From Macrococcoides psychrotolerans (GTDB lineage: Bacteria > Bacillota > Bacilli > Staphylococcales > Staphylococcaceae), in the NCBI RefSeq assembly GCF_038095555.1, contig NZ_CP124591.1:1-64000 (forward strand): 64,000 nucleotides of DNA, read 5' to 3'. Of this stretch, positions 9,512 to 19,003 are shown piece by piece. A model generated the notes under the pieces. That model was not told the DNA's origin, did not search any database, and saw nothing but the letters and a program-made list of their open reading frames with translations. The position numbers were made by a program, and so were the translations under genes. Within the stretch, counting starts at the first letter, position 1. Each line of letters opens with the position of its first letter.

Positions 9512-12148
9512 ATGACTTTAGACCATGATTCAAAATTGAAGGAGCAAAATATCGTCAAAGAAATGAAAGATTCATTTCTAGATTATGCAATGAGTGTTAT
9601 TGTTTCTCGTGCATTACCGGATGTACGTGACGGCATGAAACCTGTTCATCGTCGAATACTTTACGGTATGAACAACCAAGGAATGACACCAGACAAACCA
9701 TACAAGAAATCTGCGCGTATTGTCGGAGATGTAATGGGGAAATATCATCCGCATGGAGATTCATCTATATACGAAGCAATGGTGCGTATGGCACAAGATT
9801 TCAGCTACCGTTACATGCTTGTCGATGGTCAAGGTAACTTCGGGTCTATGGATGGCGACGGAGCGGCTGCAATGCGATATACGGAAGCGCGTATGTCAAA
9901 AATTGCAATGGAACTTATGCGTGATATTAATAAGGACACAATTGACTTTACAGATAACTATGACGGAAATGAACGCGAACCTGTTGTATTACCATCGAGA
10001 TTTCCTAACTTACTTGTAAATGGAGCTTCTGGTATTGCAGTAGGTATGGCAACAAATATTCCTCCACATAACTTAACAGAAGTCATCAATGGTGTATTAG
10101 AACTAAGTAAAAATCCTGATATTTCTATTCCTGAATTAATGGAGTTCATTCAAGGACCAGATTTTCCTACGGCTGGTCTTATATTGGGACGAAGCGGTAT
10201 ACGTCGAGCATATGAAACAGGACGTGGATCTGTAATTATGCGCGCAAAGACATTGATCGAGATGCGTCCGAATGGTAAAGAGACAATTATCATTTCAGAA
10301 ATTCCCTACCAAGTAAATAAAGCGAGATTAGTCGAGAAAATTGCTGAATTAGCACGTGATAAAAAGGTGGACGGCATTACAGATCTTCGTGACGAAACAA
10401 GTTTGAAAGAAGGGGTACGTATTGTTATCGATGTACGTCGTGATGCAAATGCAAGTGTAATCCTTAACAATTTATACAAGCAGACACCACTTCAAACATC
10501 ATTTGGTGTGAATATGCTTGCCCTTGTAAATGGTAAGCCACAAGTATTAAATATTAAACAGGCAATTTATCATTATCTCGAACATCAAAAGACTGTTGTT
10601 CGCCGACGAACTGCTTATAATTTAAAAAAAGCAGAAGATCGCGCACATATTCTGGAAGGATTAAGAATTGCACTAGATCATATCGATGAAATTATTGCTT
10701 TAATTAGAGCCTCTAGTAACGATGCTGAAGCATTACAAGGATTACAAGATCAATTTAAATTATCAGAGCGTCAAGCACAGGCAATCCTTGATATGCGTTT
10801 ACGTCGATTAACAGGTCTGGAAAGAGATAAAATTGAGTCTGAGTATCAAGAACTGTTGAAGTATATCGACGAACTCCGCGCCATATTAGCAGATGAAGAG
10901 AAGTTACTGCAAATCATCCGCGATGAATTAATTGAAATTCGTGATAAATATGGAGATGAACGCCGTAGTGAAATAGTTGCTGGAGGATTTGAAGATCTTG
11001 AAGATGAAGATTTAATTGATGAAGAAAATATCGTGATTACATTAAGTAGTAATAACTATATTAAACGTCTTCCAGCTTCAACTTATCGTGCACAGCATCG
11101 TGGTGGAAGAGGAATTCAAGGTATGAATACTTTGGATGAAGACTTCGTCAGTCAAATGGTAACAACTTCTACACATGATAATGTCCTGTTCTTTACGAAC
11201 AAAGGGCGTGTGTATAAAGTAAAAGGATACGAAATACCTGAACTTTCAAGACAGTCAAAAGGTATTCCAGTTGTTAACGTAATTGAATTGGACAAAGATG
11301 AATCCATCAGTACGATGATTGCAGTGAAAAATCTTGAGCGTGAAGATGCTTATATTATATTTGCGACGAAACATGGAGTGATTAAACGTTCTAATTTATC
11401 TCACTTCTCGCGTATTAACAAAAACGGTAAGATAGCTATTAACTTTAGAGAAGAAGATGAACTGATTGCTGTTAGACTAACAGATGGTAATAAGCAACTG
11501 ATTATAGGAACAAAACACGCTTCACTTATTCGTTTCGAAGAGAATAAATTACGTCCTTTAGGTCGTACAGCTGCAGGAGTTAAAGGTATCAGTCTGCGTG
11601 AAGGTGACGAAGTTATCGGATTAGATGTAATAGAATCTAATGGCGAACATGAAGTGCTGGTGGTTACTGAGAATGGATACGGAAAACGTACGAAAGAAAG
11701 TGAATATCGAATTTCAAATCGTGGGGGTAAAGGAATTAAAACAGCCACGATCACTGAGAAGAACGGAAATCTTGTCTGTGTCACTACTGTGAATGGTAAC
11801 GAAGATATTATGATTGTAACAGACCATGGTGTAATTATTCGACTTGATGTTACAGAATTCTCACAAAACGGTCGTTCTGCACAAGGAGTACGCTTGATTC
11901 GACTTGATGAAGGACAATTTGTTGCTACTGTCGCTAAAGTGGAAAAAGAAGAAGTGATGGATGCGGATAAAGAACCAGGAGAAGTTATTGCAGAACAAGG
12001 TGCAGATTTAACTGAAGTAGCCAAAGAATCGGTTGATGAAACTATAGAGGTTGAAGATGGTCATGTGATGGGAACCGTTGATGTGTCAGAGCAAGGTTCG
12101 TTAGAACGTTCTGAATTTCAATCAACATATAATGACAGTGAAGAATAA
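9512..12148 (+). CDS. gyrA: DNA gyrase subunit A
   Basis: Breakage-reunion subunit of gyrase. 878 aa. The winged-helix/tower/coiled-coil core is followed by a six-bladed C-terminal beta-pinwheel with the gyrase box QRGGRGIQG. The quinolone-resistance region reads HPHGDSSIYE, so Ser84, Ser85 and Glu88 (Staphylococcus aureus numbering) are wild type and no common fluoroquinolone mutation is present. The catalytic Tyr lies in RYTEARM. The acidic tail after the pinwheel (rich in E/D/V) is longer than strictly needed but usual for the family. RBS AGGAGG precedes ATG 9512. Confidence 0.98.
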   Translation: MTLDHDSKLKEQNIVKEMKDSFLDYAMSVIVSRALPDVRDGMKPVHRRILYGMNNQGMTPDKPYKKSARIVGDVMGKYHPHGDSSIYEAMVRMAQDFSYRYMLVDGQGNFGSMDGDGAAAMRYTEARMSKIAMELMRDINKDTIDFTDNYDGNEREPVVLPSRFPNLLVNGASGIAVGMATNIPPHNLTEVINGVLELSKNPDISIPELMEFIQGPDFPTAGLILGRSGIRRAYETGRGSVIMRAKTLIEMRPNGKETIIISEIPYQVNKARLVEKIAELARDKKVDGITDLRDETSLKEGVRIVIDVRRDANASVILNNLYKQTPLQTSFGVNMLALVNGKPQVLNIKQAIYHYLEHQKTVVRRRTAYNLKKAEDRAHILEGLRIALDHIDEIIALIRASSNDAEALQGLQDQFKLSERQAQAILDMRLRRLTGLERDKIESEYQELLKYIDELRAILADEEKLLQIIRDELIEIRDKYGDERRSEIVAGGFEDLEDEDLIDEENIVITLSSNNYIKRLPASTYRAQHRGGRGIQGMNTLDEDFVSQMVTTSTHDNVLFFTNKGRVYKVKGYEIPELSRQSKGIPVVNVIELDKDESISTMIAVKNLEREDAYIIFATKHGVIKRSNLSHFSRINKNGKIAINFREEDELIAVRLTDGNKQLIIGTKHASLIRFEENKLRPLGRTAAGVKGISLREGDEVIGLDVIESNGEHEVLVVTENGYGKRTKESEYRISNRGGKGIKTATITEKNGNLVCVTTVNGNEDIMIVTDHGVIIRLDVTEFSQNGRSAQGVRLIRLDEGQFVATVAKVEKEEVMDADKEPGEVIAEQGADLTEVAKESVDETIEVEDGHVMGTVDVSEQGSLERSEFQSTYNDSEE

Positions 12149-12175
12149 AGATTAAATTTATGAAATAAAATTTCT

Positions 12176-12215
12176 TAACCATTAAAATTTTAGAAAATTT
12201 TAATGGTTATTTTCT
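12176..12215 (+). terminator. Intrinsic terminator after gyrA
   Basis: AACCATTAAAATTTT / AAAATTTTAATGGTT stem with a 2-nt loop and a following T-rich tract. Confidence 0.85.
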
Positions 12216-12348
12216 TACCATAAATAGCTTTAAAATAATGTTTTTTTATAAATAAATATCTCAGTTTAATTATTTGCCATTAAAAATGTTTAGTATTATT
12301 ATAAAAATGTAATAAAAAAAAGTAAAATTATATTTAGGAGAGATGATA

Positions 12349-14016
12349 ATGAAAAAATCTGGTGGAGATTTATTTGTTGATACTCTAATTAATCATGGGG
12401 TCACTCATGTTTTTGGTATTCCAGGAGCTAAAATTGATAAAGCGTTTGATGTACTTGAAGATAGAGGACCGAAAGTCATTGTGACACGCCACGAACAAAA
12501 TGCAGCTATGATTGCACAAGGTATAGGACGTATTACTGGTAAACCTGGTGTTGTGCTTGTGACAAGTGGACCAGGCGTAACGAACTTAACTACTGGACTG
12601 ATTACTGCAAACTCAGAAAGTGATCCGATTGTAGCCATTGGCGGTAATGTAAGACGAGAAGATAGTTTAAAACGTACACATCAATCACTTGATAATGCTG
12701 GATTAATGAAGCACGTTACGAAATATTCTGTAGAAGCGCAAGATGCGAAAAGTATTTCTGAAGCAGTGACGAATGCATTTCGTGAAAGTGTGGAAGGTCG
12801 TAAAGGTGTAGCGTTTGTAAGTATTCCTCAAGATGTTATTTCTGCTGATAATGTAGAAGGAGAAGCTATTAAAGTAAAAGAAGCTCCAATACATGGACCT
12901 GCACCAGTTCACGAAATTGATGCATTAGTTGAACGTATTAAATCAGCAAAATTACCTGTGCTTCTTTTAGGGATGAGAGCTTCTTCTGAAGCATGTACAG
13001 CATCTATTCGCGAATTACTCTCAAAAACACCAATGCCAGTTGTAGAAACATTCCAGGGTTCTGGTATTCTATCTCGTGAATTAGAACATAATTTCTACGG
13101 CAGAATTGGTTTATTTCGTAATCAGCCTGGCGATGAGTTATTAAAACATGCTGATTTAGTTATCACTGTTGGATATGATCCTATTGAATATGATCCATTT
13201 ATATGGAATGCAGAAAATGAAAAAACAATCATTCACATTGATGAAGTACAGAGTGATATCGATAACAACTATGCACCAGTTACTGAATTGATCGGTAACA
13301 CACCTTTAACAATTCAACGTTTGAATGAAAAACTTCAAAAAGATGATGTGGAATTAGATGATACAACTAAAGAGATATTAGAAAAGATTCAAAAGTTAAT
13401 TGAAAAAAAATATGAGCTTCCTGAAAACTATAAAGACAGTGAAAAAGTTAACCCTAGACACATTGTTAAAGCAGTACGCGACATAATAGATGATGAAACA
13501 ACTGTTACTGTAGATGTAGGTTCACTCTATATCTATATGGCACGTTATTTTAGAAGTTATGCACCAAGACATCTGCTCTTTTCAAATGGAATGCAGACGT
13601 TAGGTGTTGCTCTACCTTGGGCGATTGCCGCGTCTATTGCACGTCCTGGTAAAAAAGTAGTTTCGATGGCAGGAGATGGTGGATTTTTATTCTCAGGACA
13701 AGAATTAATAACAGCTGTTGAAATGAAAGCACCAATCGTTCAATTAATCTGGAACGATGGCTACTATGATATGGTTAAATTCCAGCAAGAAGGTAAATAT
13801 GGCAAAGGTGCAGCCGTGAGATTACACCCAGTGGATTATGTTAAATATGCTGAATCGATGGGTGCTAAAGGATATCGTGTGACTCATGCTAGTGAATTAG
13901 AAGAAATTCTAGAAAAAGCAATGAAAGAAGAAGGACCAGTTGTAGTAGATATTCCTGTAGATTACAGCAATAACTCTAAATTAATGGCAGAACTTTTACC
14001 TGATAGCACAAACTAA
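12349..14016 (+). CDS. alsS: Catabolic acetolactate synthase AlsS
   Basis: Thiamine-diphosphate enzyme condensing two pyruvates to acetolactate and CO2, the first step of acetoin formation. 555 aa. The N-terminal TPP-binding pyrimidine domain carries RHEQNAAM with the catalytic Glu. The middle domain and the C-terminal PP-binding domain (VSMAGDGGFLFSGQEL, the GDG-x-N-like metal motif) follow. The start at 12349 suits the RBS AGGAG better than the in-frame ATG at 12343. alsD follows after 10 nt. Pairing with a decarboxylase and absence of a regulatory subunit gene indicate the catabolic rather than the branched-chain biosynthetic enzyme. Confidence 0.95.
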   Translation: MKKSGGDLFVDTLINHGVTHVFGIPGAKIDKAFDVLEDRGPKVIVTRHEQNAAMIAQGIGRITGKPGVVLVTSGPGVTNLTTGLITANSESDPIVAIGGNVRREDSLKRTHQSLDNAGLMKHVTKYSVEAQDAKSISEAVTNAFRESVEGRKGVAFVSIPQDVISADNVEGEAIKVKEAPIHGPAPVHEIDALVERIKSAKLPVLLLGMRASSEACTASIRELLSKTPMPVVETFQGSGILSRELEHNFYGRIGLFRNQPGDELLKHADLVITVGYDPIEYDPFIWNAENEKTIIHIDEVQSDIDNNYAPVTELIGNTPLTIQRLNEKLQKDDVELDDTTKEILEKIQKLIEKKYELPENYKDSEKVNPRHIVKAVRDIIDDETTVTVDVGSLYIYMARYFRSYAPRHLLFSNGMQTLGVALPWAIAASIARPGKKVVSMAGDGGFLFSGQELITAVEMKAPIVQLIWNDGYYDMVKFQQEGKYGKGAAVRLHPVDYVKYAESMGAKGYRVTHASELEEILEKAMKEEGPVVVDIPVDYSNNSKLMAELLPDSTN

Positions 14017-14026
14017 GGAGGAACTT

Positions 14027-14728
14027 ATGAATCATTTATATCAATATTCAACTATGGGTGCGTTAGTTGGTGGTTTATTTGAAGGCACGTTCAAGATGTC
14101 AGAAGTACTGAAATCAGGTAACTATGGTATTGGAACGATGGACGGTCTAGATGGAGAATTGATTATTATAGAAGGTAAGCCTTATCTCATCGAAAGTAAT
14201 GGAAATATACGAGAGGTGGATGCTGAAGAGCGCACACCTTTTGCGAGCATGATTGAATTTAAACCTACACACACATTAAATTACAAAGAGATATTAAATA
14301 AAGAACAGATGGATGAGATTATCCTAGAAGAAATAGAGGGGATGAACTATTTCCATGCGGTTAAGATTACGGGTAAGTTTAAGCTTATCAAAGCACGTGC
14401 CGTGAAAAAGCAGAAGAAACCTTATCCAAAATTAGTGGAGGCAGTAAAAGAACAAGGATACTTTGACTATACTGACACTACCGGAACATTGTTTGGTTTC
14501 TACACACCACACTTCATTCAAGGCGTTGGTGTTGGTGGCTATCATGTCCATTATCTGAGTGATGATGGTAAAGAAGGCGGCCATGTATTTGATTATGAAA
14601 TCGAAGATGTATCTGTAGAGATGGCATTAGCAGAAGATTTAATATTAAAGATGCCAGAAACAGAGACATATCGCCAGAATGACTTGAACAACCCTGACAT
14701 GCTTAAAGATATAGAGGCAAGTGAATAA
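14027..14728 (+). CDS. alsD: Alpha-acetolactate decarboxylase
   Basis: Zn-dependent decarboxylase converting acetolactate to (R)-acetoin, a pH-neutral overflow product. 233 aa, normal length. The metal-binding histidines are visible in YHVHYLSDDG and GGHVFDYE, with a conserved Arg/Glu region upstream. RBS AGGAGG lies 8 nt before the ATG. It is the second gene of the alsS-alsD operon and ends in a terminator shared with the convergent nnrD gene. Confidence 0.96.
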   Translation: MNHLYQYSTMGALVGGLFEGTFKMSEVLKSGNYGIGTMDGLDGELIIIEGKPYLIESNGNIREVDAEERTPFASMIEFKPTHTLNYKEILNKEQMDEIILEEIEGMNYFHAVKITGKFKLIKARAVKKQKKPYPKLVEAVKEQGYFDYTDTTGTLFGFYTPHFIQGVGVGGYHVHYLSDDGKEGGHVFDYEIEDVSVEMALAEDLILKMPETETYRQNDLNNPDMLKDIEASE

Positions 14729-14735
14729 TCGTTTT

Positions 14736-14770
14736 AGAAGAGGATGAGGCATTATGCCTCATCCTCTTCT
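14736..14770. terminator. Bidirectional terminator between alsD and nnrD
   Basis: Perfect 15-bp stem AGAAGAGGATGAGGC / GCCTCATCCTCTTCT with a 5-nt loop. It overlaps the last codons of nnrD (stop at 14752-14754), so it can serve both convergent genes. Confidence 0.8.
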
Positions 14771-15570
14771 AATTCTTTCATCATATAAGGTAGCTGATCT
14801 ATAATAGCAGATGGTGGTACTACATACATATCACGAGCAAGTTTATCTCCTATAAGACTATGGATATAAACAGCCTGCTTTATCGCTTCCTCTGTATCGA
14901 ATTGTCCAATAAAGCTTGCAATGATGCCTGCCAAGGCATCACCCATACCTCCTGAGGCCATGGCGGGATCTCCTACTGTAATCTTATAATCACCGCTTTT
15001 AAGGTATAGTTCTGTTTCATGTTGTTTCAATATAACATGTGCTCCAAATTCATTAGCTTTTATTCGATTGAGTTCTGGTGTCTGTTCATCGATGCTGATG
15101 CCGCTGATACGCTCCCACTCCATCTGGTGTGGCGTAAGTATTACATTACATTTAGGAAATGGATGTTTTAGTTTGCTTAAGATCGTTATTGCATCCCCAT
15201 CAATAATCAAGCTCTGTTCTTCTTTAATGTGTTGAAATAGTAGCGTTAGAACATTATTTCCTTGGAAATCTAAACCGAGTCCTGGTCCGATGAGTATACA
15301 ATCAGCATTTTCGATAAGTTTTGTTAAACGTTTAATATCATTAATATCTGAAACCATAGCTTCTGGGCAACGGGAATGCAGAGCAGTATGATTTGAATGA
15401 TGGGTAGCTACTGTTGTTAAACCACCACCGCTATATACACATGCACGAGCAGCAATCATAATTGATCCGCCCATATTTTGATTACCACCGATGAGTAATA
15501 TACGTCCGTAATCTCCTTTATGACTATAAGGTTTACGTCTAGGTATACGTATTTCATTGATTAACTGCAT
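14752..15570 (-). CDS. nnrD: ADP-dependent NAD(P)H-hydrate dehydratase
   Basis: Repairs damaged NAD(P)H hydrates (S-NADHX) at the expense of ADP; ribokinase-like YjeF C-terminal fold. 272 aa from ATG 15570, which has AAGGAGA at good spacing; longer upstream in-frame extensions lack an RBS. Conserved motifs include KGDYGRILLIGG, IGPGLG, TPHQMEWERISG and GGMGDALAG, the last bearing the catalytic Asp. No YjeF N-terminal epimerase domain is fused. It lies between gyrA and serS as in staphylococci, but here alsSD intervenes and it is on the opposite strand. Confidence 0.92.
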   Translation of the reverse strand: MQLINEIRIPRRKPYSHKGDYGRILLIGGNQNMGGSIMIAARACVYSGGGLTTVATHHSNHTALHSRCPEAMVSDINDIKRLTKLIENADCILIGPGLGLDFQGNNVLTLLFQHIKEEQSLIIDGDAITILSKLKHPFPKCNVILTPHQMEWERISGISIDEQTPELNRIKANEFGAHVILKQHETELYLKSGDYKITVGDPAMASGGMGDALAGIIASFIGQFDTEEAIKQAVYIHSLIGDKLARDMYVVPPSAIIDQLPYMMKELEEDEA

Positions 15571-15704
15571 AACCATTCTCCTTTTATGTTTCAATGTCCA
15601 TATAACTATAACAGATATAGTTGAAATTCTAAAATGAATTTGATAATATGAAATTAAATTTAAATATATTATTTGTCTGTTTGGGATAAGTAGTGAATAC
15701 ATTT

Positions 15705-15885
15705 TTATAAGAGACGTAACGGCTGGTGGAAGTTACGAAATGTATTGATGAATTTCTACCCATTGCATTGAGGATAAATCGGCTTAACCGTTATTTAATT
15801 GAGAGAATAGTCGTACTGACTATTAATTAGGGTGGCAACGCGTAAATACCACGTCCCTTTCAAGGGATGTGGTATTTTTTGTTAC
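15705..15885 (+). promoter_or_regulatory. T-box leader of serS
   Basis: The T-box bulge sequence AGGGTGGCAACGCG at 15829-15842 is immediately followed by a terminator hairpin (AATACCAC...GTGGTATT plus T-run, 15845-15880), the antiterminator/terminator switch of tRNA-sensing leaders. It lies directly upstream of serS. A serine codon (TCT) in a stem I internal-loop-like context near 15754 is a possible specifier, but I did not fold the full stem I. Uncharged tRNA-Ser is expected to permit read-through. Confidence 0.93.
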
Positions 15886-15917
15886 CCACATATAAAAAAT
15901 ATGAGGAGGCAATACAA

Positions 15918-17189
15918 ATGTTAGACATTAAATTATTTAGAACAGAACCAGAATTCGTTAAGAAAAAATTAGAAATGCGTGCAATTGATACTTCCATCGT
16001 TGATGAAATTTTAGCGCTTGATACAGCAGCACGTGAACTTACAGCAAGAACTGAAGAATTAAAAGCAAAACGTAATAAAACCAGCGAAGAAATTGCACAG
16101 AAAAAACGTAATAAGGAAAATGCAGACGATGCAATTAAAGCAATGCGTGAAGTGGGTGAAGAAATAAAGCGTATTGATACTGAGTTGAACGAAGTATCTC
16201 AAACGTTGAAGGATAAACTTGTACGTTTGCCGAACTTAGTAAGCGATGAAACACCATTTGGCAAAGATGAGGATGAAAACGTTGAAGTCAAGAAATGGGG
16301 AACACCACGTACATTTGATTTCGACGCAAAAGCGCATTGGGATATCGTCGAAAATTTAAAAATGGCTGATTTTGAGCGTGCTGCTAAAGTTTCAGGTGCA
16401 CGTTTCGCATTTTTAACGAAAGATGGTGCGCGTTTAGAACGAGCATTAATGAACTTTATGTTAGATACACATCGTGCAAACGGATACGAAGAAATGGTGA
16501 CACCACAACTCGTAAATGCCGCTTCTATGTTTGGTACAGGACAACTTCCTAAGTTTGAAGAAGACTTATTCAAAGTTGAAAAAGAAGGTTTATATACAAT
16601 TCCGACTTCAGAGGTACCACTAACGAACTTCTATCGTGACGAAATCTTAACAAATGATATGTTACCTACGAAATTTACTGCGATGACAGCATGTTTCAGA
16701 AGCGAAGCAGGTTCAGCAGGCCGTGATACACGTGGATTAATTCGTATGCATCAATTTAACAAAGTCGAAATGGTGCGCTTTGAACGCCCTGAAGATTCTT
16801 ACGCTGCGTTAGAAGATATGACACGTTCAGCTGAAAGTATTCTGGAGAAATTAAATATTCCTTATCGTACGATTGCTTTATGTTCTGGAGATATCGGATT
16901 TGGTGCTGCAAAAACTTATGATGTTGAAGTGTGGCTGCCAAGTTATGATGCCTATAAAGAAATTAGCTCATGTTCTAATATGACAGACTTTCAGGCACGA
17001 CGTGCAAATATTCGCTTCAAGCGCGATAAAAATGCAAAAGCTGAACTTGTAAATACATTGAATGGTTCAGGACTAGCTGTAGGACGTACTTTTGCTGCAG
17101 TAGTCGAAAATTATCAAAATGAGGATGGATCTATCACAGTTCCAGAAGTACTCGTTCCATATATGGGTGGACAAACTGTAATTAAATAA
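15918..17189 (+). CDS. serS: Seryl-tRNA synthetase
   Basis: Class II aminoacyl-tRNA synthetase charging tRNA-Ser. 423 aa from ATG 15918, which has a strong RBS (GAGGAGG). The N-terminal long antiparallel coiled coil (about 1-105; LDIKLFRTEPEFVK onward, rich in K/E) contacts the long variable arm of tRNA-Ser. The catalytic core holds motif 2 (TACFRSEAGSAGRDTRGLIRMHQF) and motif 3 near the C-terminus (NGSGLAVGRT). The T-box leader upstream controls it by serine-tRNA charging. Confidence 0.97.
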   Translation: MLDIKLFRTEPEFVKKKLEMRAIDTSIVDEILALDTAARELTARTEELKAKRNKTSEEIAQKKRNKENADDAIKAMREVGEEIKRIDTELNEVSQTLKDKLVRLPNLVSDETPFGKDEDENVEVKKWGTPRTFDFDAKAHWDIVENLKMADFERAAKVSGARFAFLTKDGARLERALMNFMLDTHRANGYEEMVTPQLVNAASMFGTGQLPKFEEDLFKVEKEGLYTIPTSEVPLTNFYRDEILTNDMLPTKFTAMTACFRSEAGSAGRDTRGLIRMHQFNKVEMVRFERPEDSYAALEDMTRSAESILEKLNIPYRTIALCSGDIGFGAAKTYDVEVWLPSYDAYKEISSCSNMTDFQARRANIRFKRDKNAKAELVNTLNGSGLAVGRTFAAVVENYQNEDGSITVPEVLVPYMGGQTVIK

Positions 17190-17194
17190 TAAGC

Positions 17195-17235
17195 AGAGGC
17201 GGTTCAATGTTATCATTTGAATCGTCTTTTAATAT
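17195..17235 (+). terminator. Probable intrinsic terminator after serS
   Basis: Imperfect stem (GAGGCGGTTCAA / TTGAATCGTC) followed by TTTTAAT, just after the serS stop. Confidence 0.7.
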
Positions 17236-17412
17236 GATGTTATAATAAGACAGAATTATCAGAATATAAAAACTTTTATTATATAGTTTTTATAGTCGAA
17301 TATAATTTTTATATTTGATATATTAATTATAACGAAATGGAAGGTCATAATTATTTAACGATATAAACTGGCATTTCTGAATCGGTATAAAAAACTTAAA
17401 AGGTGGAACTTA

Positions 17413-17931
17413 ATGATGACAAACTTTAAACTAGACCCAGTACACAGTAACGTAGAATTCTCTATCAAACATTTAATGGTATCAAAAGTGAAAGGTGAAT
17501 TTACTGAATTTGATGGACAAGCTACAGGAGACATCAACGATTTAACATCTCTACAATTAACAGCTTCTGTAAAAGTAGATTCTATTAACACGAACAATGC
17601 AGACCGCGACGGTCATTTAAAATCTGCTGATTTCTTCGATGTAGAAAAATATCCGGAGATTAAATTTGTATCTAAGTCTATTACTCAAAACAAAATAACA
17701 GGAGACTTAACAATTAAAGATCAAACGCATGAAGAAACATTTGATTTAGAATTTAACGGTGTTCATAAAAATCCAATGGATGGAAGCAGTGTAACTGGAT
17801 TTATCGTAAATGGATCAGTTAACCGTGAAAAATATGGCATCAACTTTAATCAAGCCTTAGAAACAGGGGGCGTTATGATTGGTAAAGAAGCTAAATTCGA
17901 AGTTAACGCTGAATTTGCAATCGAAGAATAA
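17413..17931 (+). CDS. YceI-family protein
   Basis: Lipocalin-like beta-barrel of the YceI family that binds long polyisoprenoid lipids in characterised members. 172 aa, with the canonical opening FKLDPVHSNVEFSIKHLMVSKV and KSADFFDVEKYPEIKFVS. No signal peptide is present, so it is probably cytoplasmic, as in other staphylococcal members. RBS AGGTGG precedes two consecutive ATG codons (17413, 17416). Flanked by terminators, it is monocistronic. A physiological role in Gram-positives is not established. Confidence 0.88.
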   Translation: MMTNFKLDPVHSNVEFSIKHLMVSKVKGEFTEFDGQATGDINDLTSLQLTASVKVDSINTNNADRDGHLKSADFFDVEKYPEIKFVSKSITQNKITGDLTIKDQTHEETFDLEFNGVHKNPMDGSSVTGFIVNGSVNREKYGINFNQALETGGVMIGKEAKFEVNAEFAIEE

Positions 17932-17943
17932 TAAATATAATTG

Positions 17944-17975
17944 TAGCTGGGGCAAAATTGCCTCAGTTTTTTATT
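17944..17975 (+). terminator. Intrinsic terminator after the YceI gene
   Basis: CTGGGGCAA / TTGCCTCAG stem followed by TTTTTTATTTT. Confidence 0.8.
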
Positions 17976-18062
17976 TTGTTCTGAAAAATTGAGACTTGAG
18001 AAAGAAAGTTGTAAAATAGAGTAGTTATCGAAATTTTTGTTTTAAGAAAGTGAGATTTTAAT

Positions 18063-18974
18063 TTGAATATTGATATAAGAAAAACAATTGTAACTTCTAT
18101 TATTATGCTATTAGCAACAATAATCATTCATTTTGTACCAGGGCTATTCTTAATTATTGCACCTTTTTTGCTTATTCCTGCAGTGACTTTGTATTATCAC
18201 TCTAAAGAAAGTTACTATGTGATGAGTTTTGTAATTCTTATCGCTGTTATATTTGCTTCGATATTCACAATGCAAATTATGTTAAGCGTTATTTTTGGAG
18301 GTTATATTGTAGGCCAATTATTAAAAGAGAAAGCTTCTAAGGAACGTATACTATACATTTTGACTGTGTTTTATACCGTTTTTTCGTTAATCGCTATAAT
18401 TATATTGCAAATGGCTGGTGTTATACCGAAAATGGCGGATATTTTTGCCCCTGCTACAGATGCTTACTATAACTTATTAATGGCAGAGGTTGAAAAAGGC
18501 ACAGTTACTAAAACATACGCTGATTTATTTTTAACGAGTATGGATGCATTAGTGTTACAAATACCAGGGTTATTAATTTTATTTTTATTTATATTATCCC
18601 TTATTCAAATCAGCATTACTTTTCCATTTGTAAGAAAGTTTAAAGTATCGACACCAAATTTCCGACCGTTATATATGTGGCGTATTCCAAAAGTAGTGCT
18701 ATATCTATACTTTCTTACGCTTTTTATTGCACTCTTCATTACAGATACGGATGTCGTGCTGTTAGGCATAGTCACAAACTTTAAGTATGTGTTAGAATGG
18801 GTTATATTCATCCAGGGACTCTCGCTGTTTAGCTTCTTTATAAAAGTAAAACGTACACATCCAGTATTAAACATTTTAATATACATATTTGCATTTATTT
18901 TCTCACCAGTGACACAAATCTTTGGAATGATAGATATGATATTGAATTTAAAATCTAATATTAAGCGCAAGTAA
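18063..18974 (+). CDS. yybS: YybS-like DUF2232 membrane protein
   Basis: Polytopic membrane protein of about 303 aa with about eight hydrophobic segments spread over the whole length; DUF2232 family by gene position. It begins at a TTG codon, with GAAAGTGAG as RBS. It stands first in the conserved yybS-gdpP-rplI-dnaB cluster of Bacillales. The function is unknown; an S-component/energy-coupling-like topology has been suggested for the family, but nothing in the sequence proves a substrate. Confidence 0.8.
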   Translation: MNIDIRKTIVTSIIMLLATIIIHFVPGLFLIIAPFLLIPAVTLYYHSKESYYVMSFVILIAVIFASIFTMQIMLSVIFGGYIVGQLLKEKASKERILYILTVFYTVFSLIAIIILQMAGVIPKMADIFAPATDAYYNLLMAEVEKGTVTKTYADLFLTSMDALVLQIPGLLILFLFILSLIQISITFPFVRKFKVSTPNFRPLYMWRIPKVVLYLYFLTLFIALFITDTDVVLLGIVTNFKYVLEWVIFIQGLSLFSFFIKVKRTHPVLNILIYIFAFIFSPVTQIFGMIDMILNLKSNIKRK

Positions 18975-19003
18975 GATTATAAATTTAACGAAGAGGTGTC
19001 AAC

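Noticed and set aside
11401..12024. Long reverse frame inside gyrA
   Set aside because: Antisense shadow of a strongly coding gene; low-complexity translation and no RBS.
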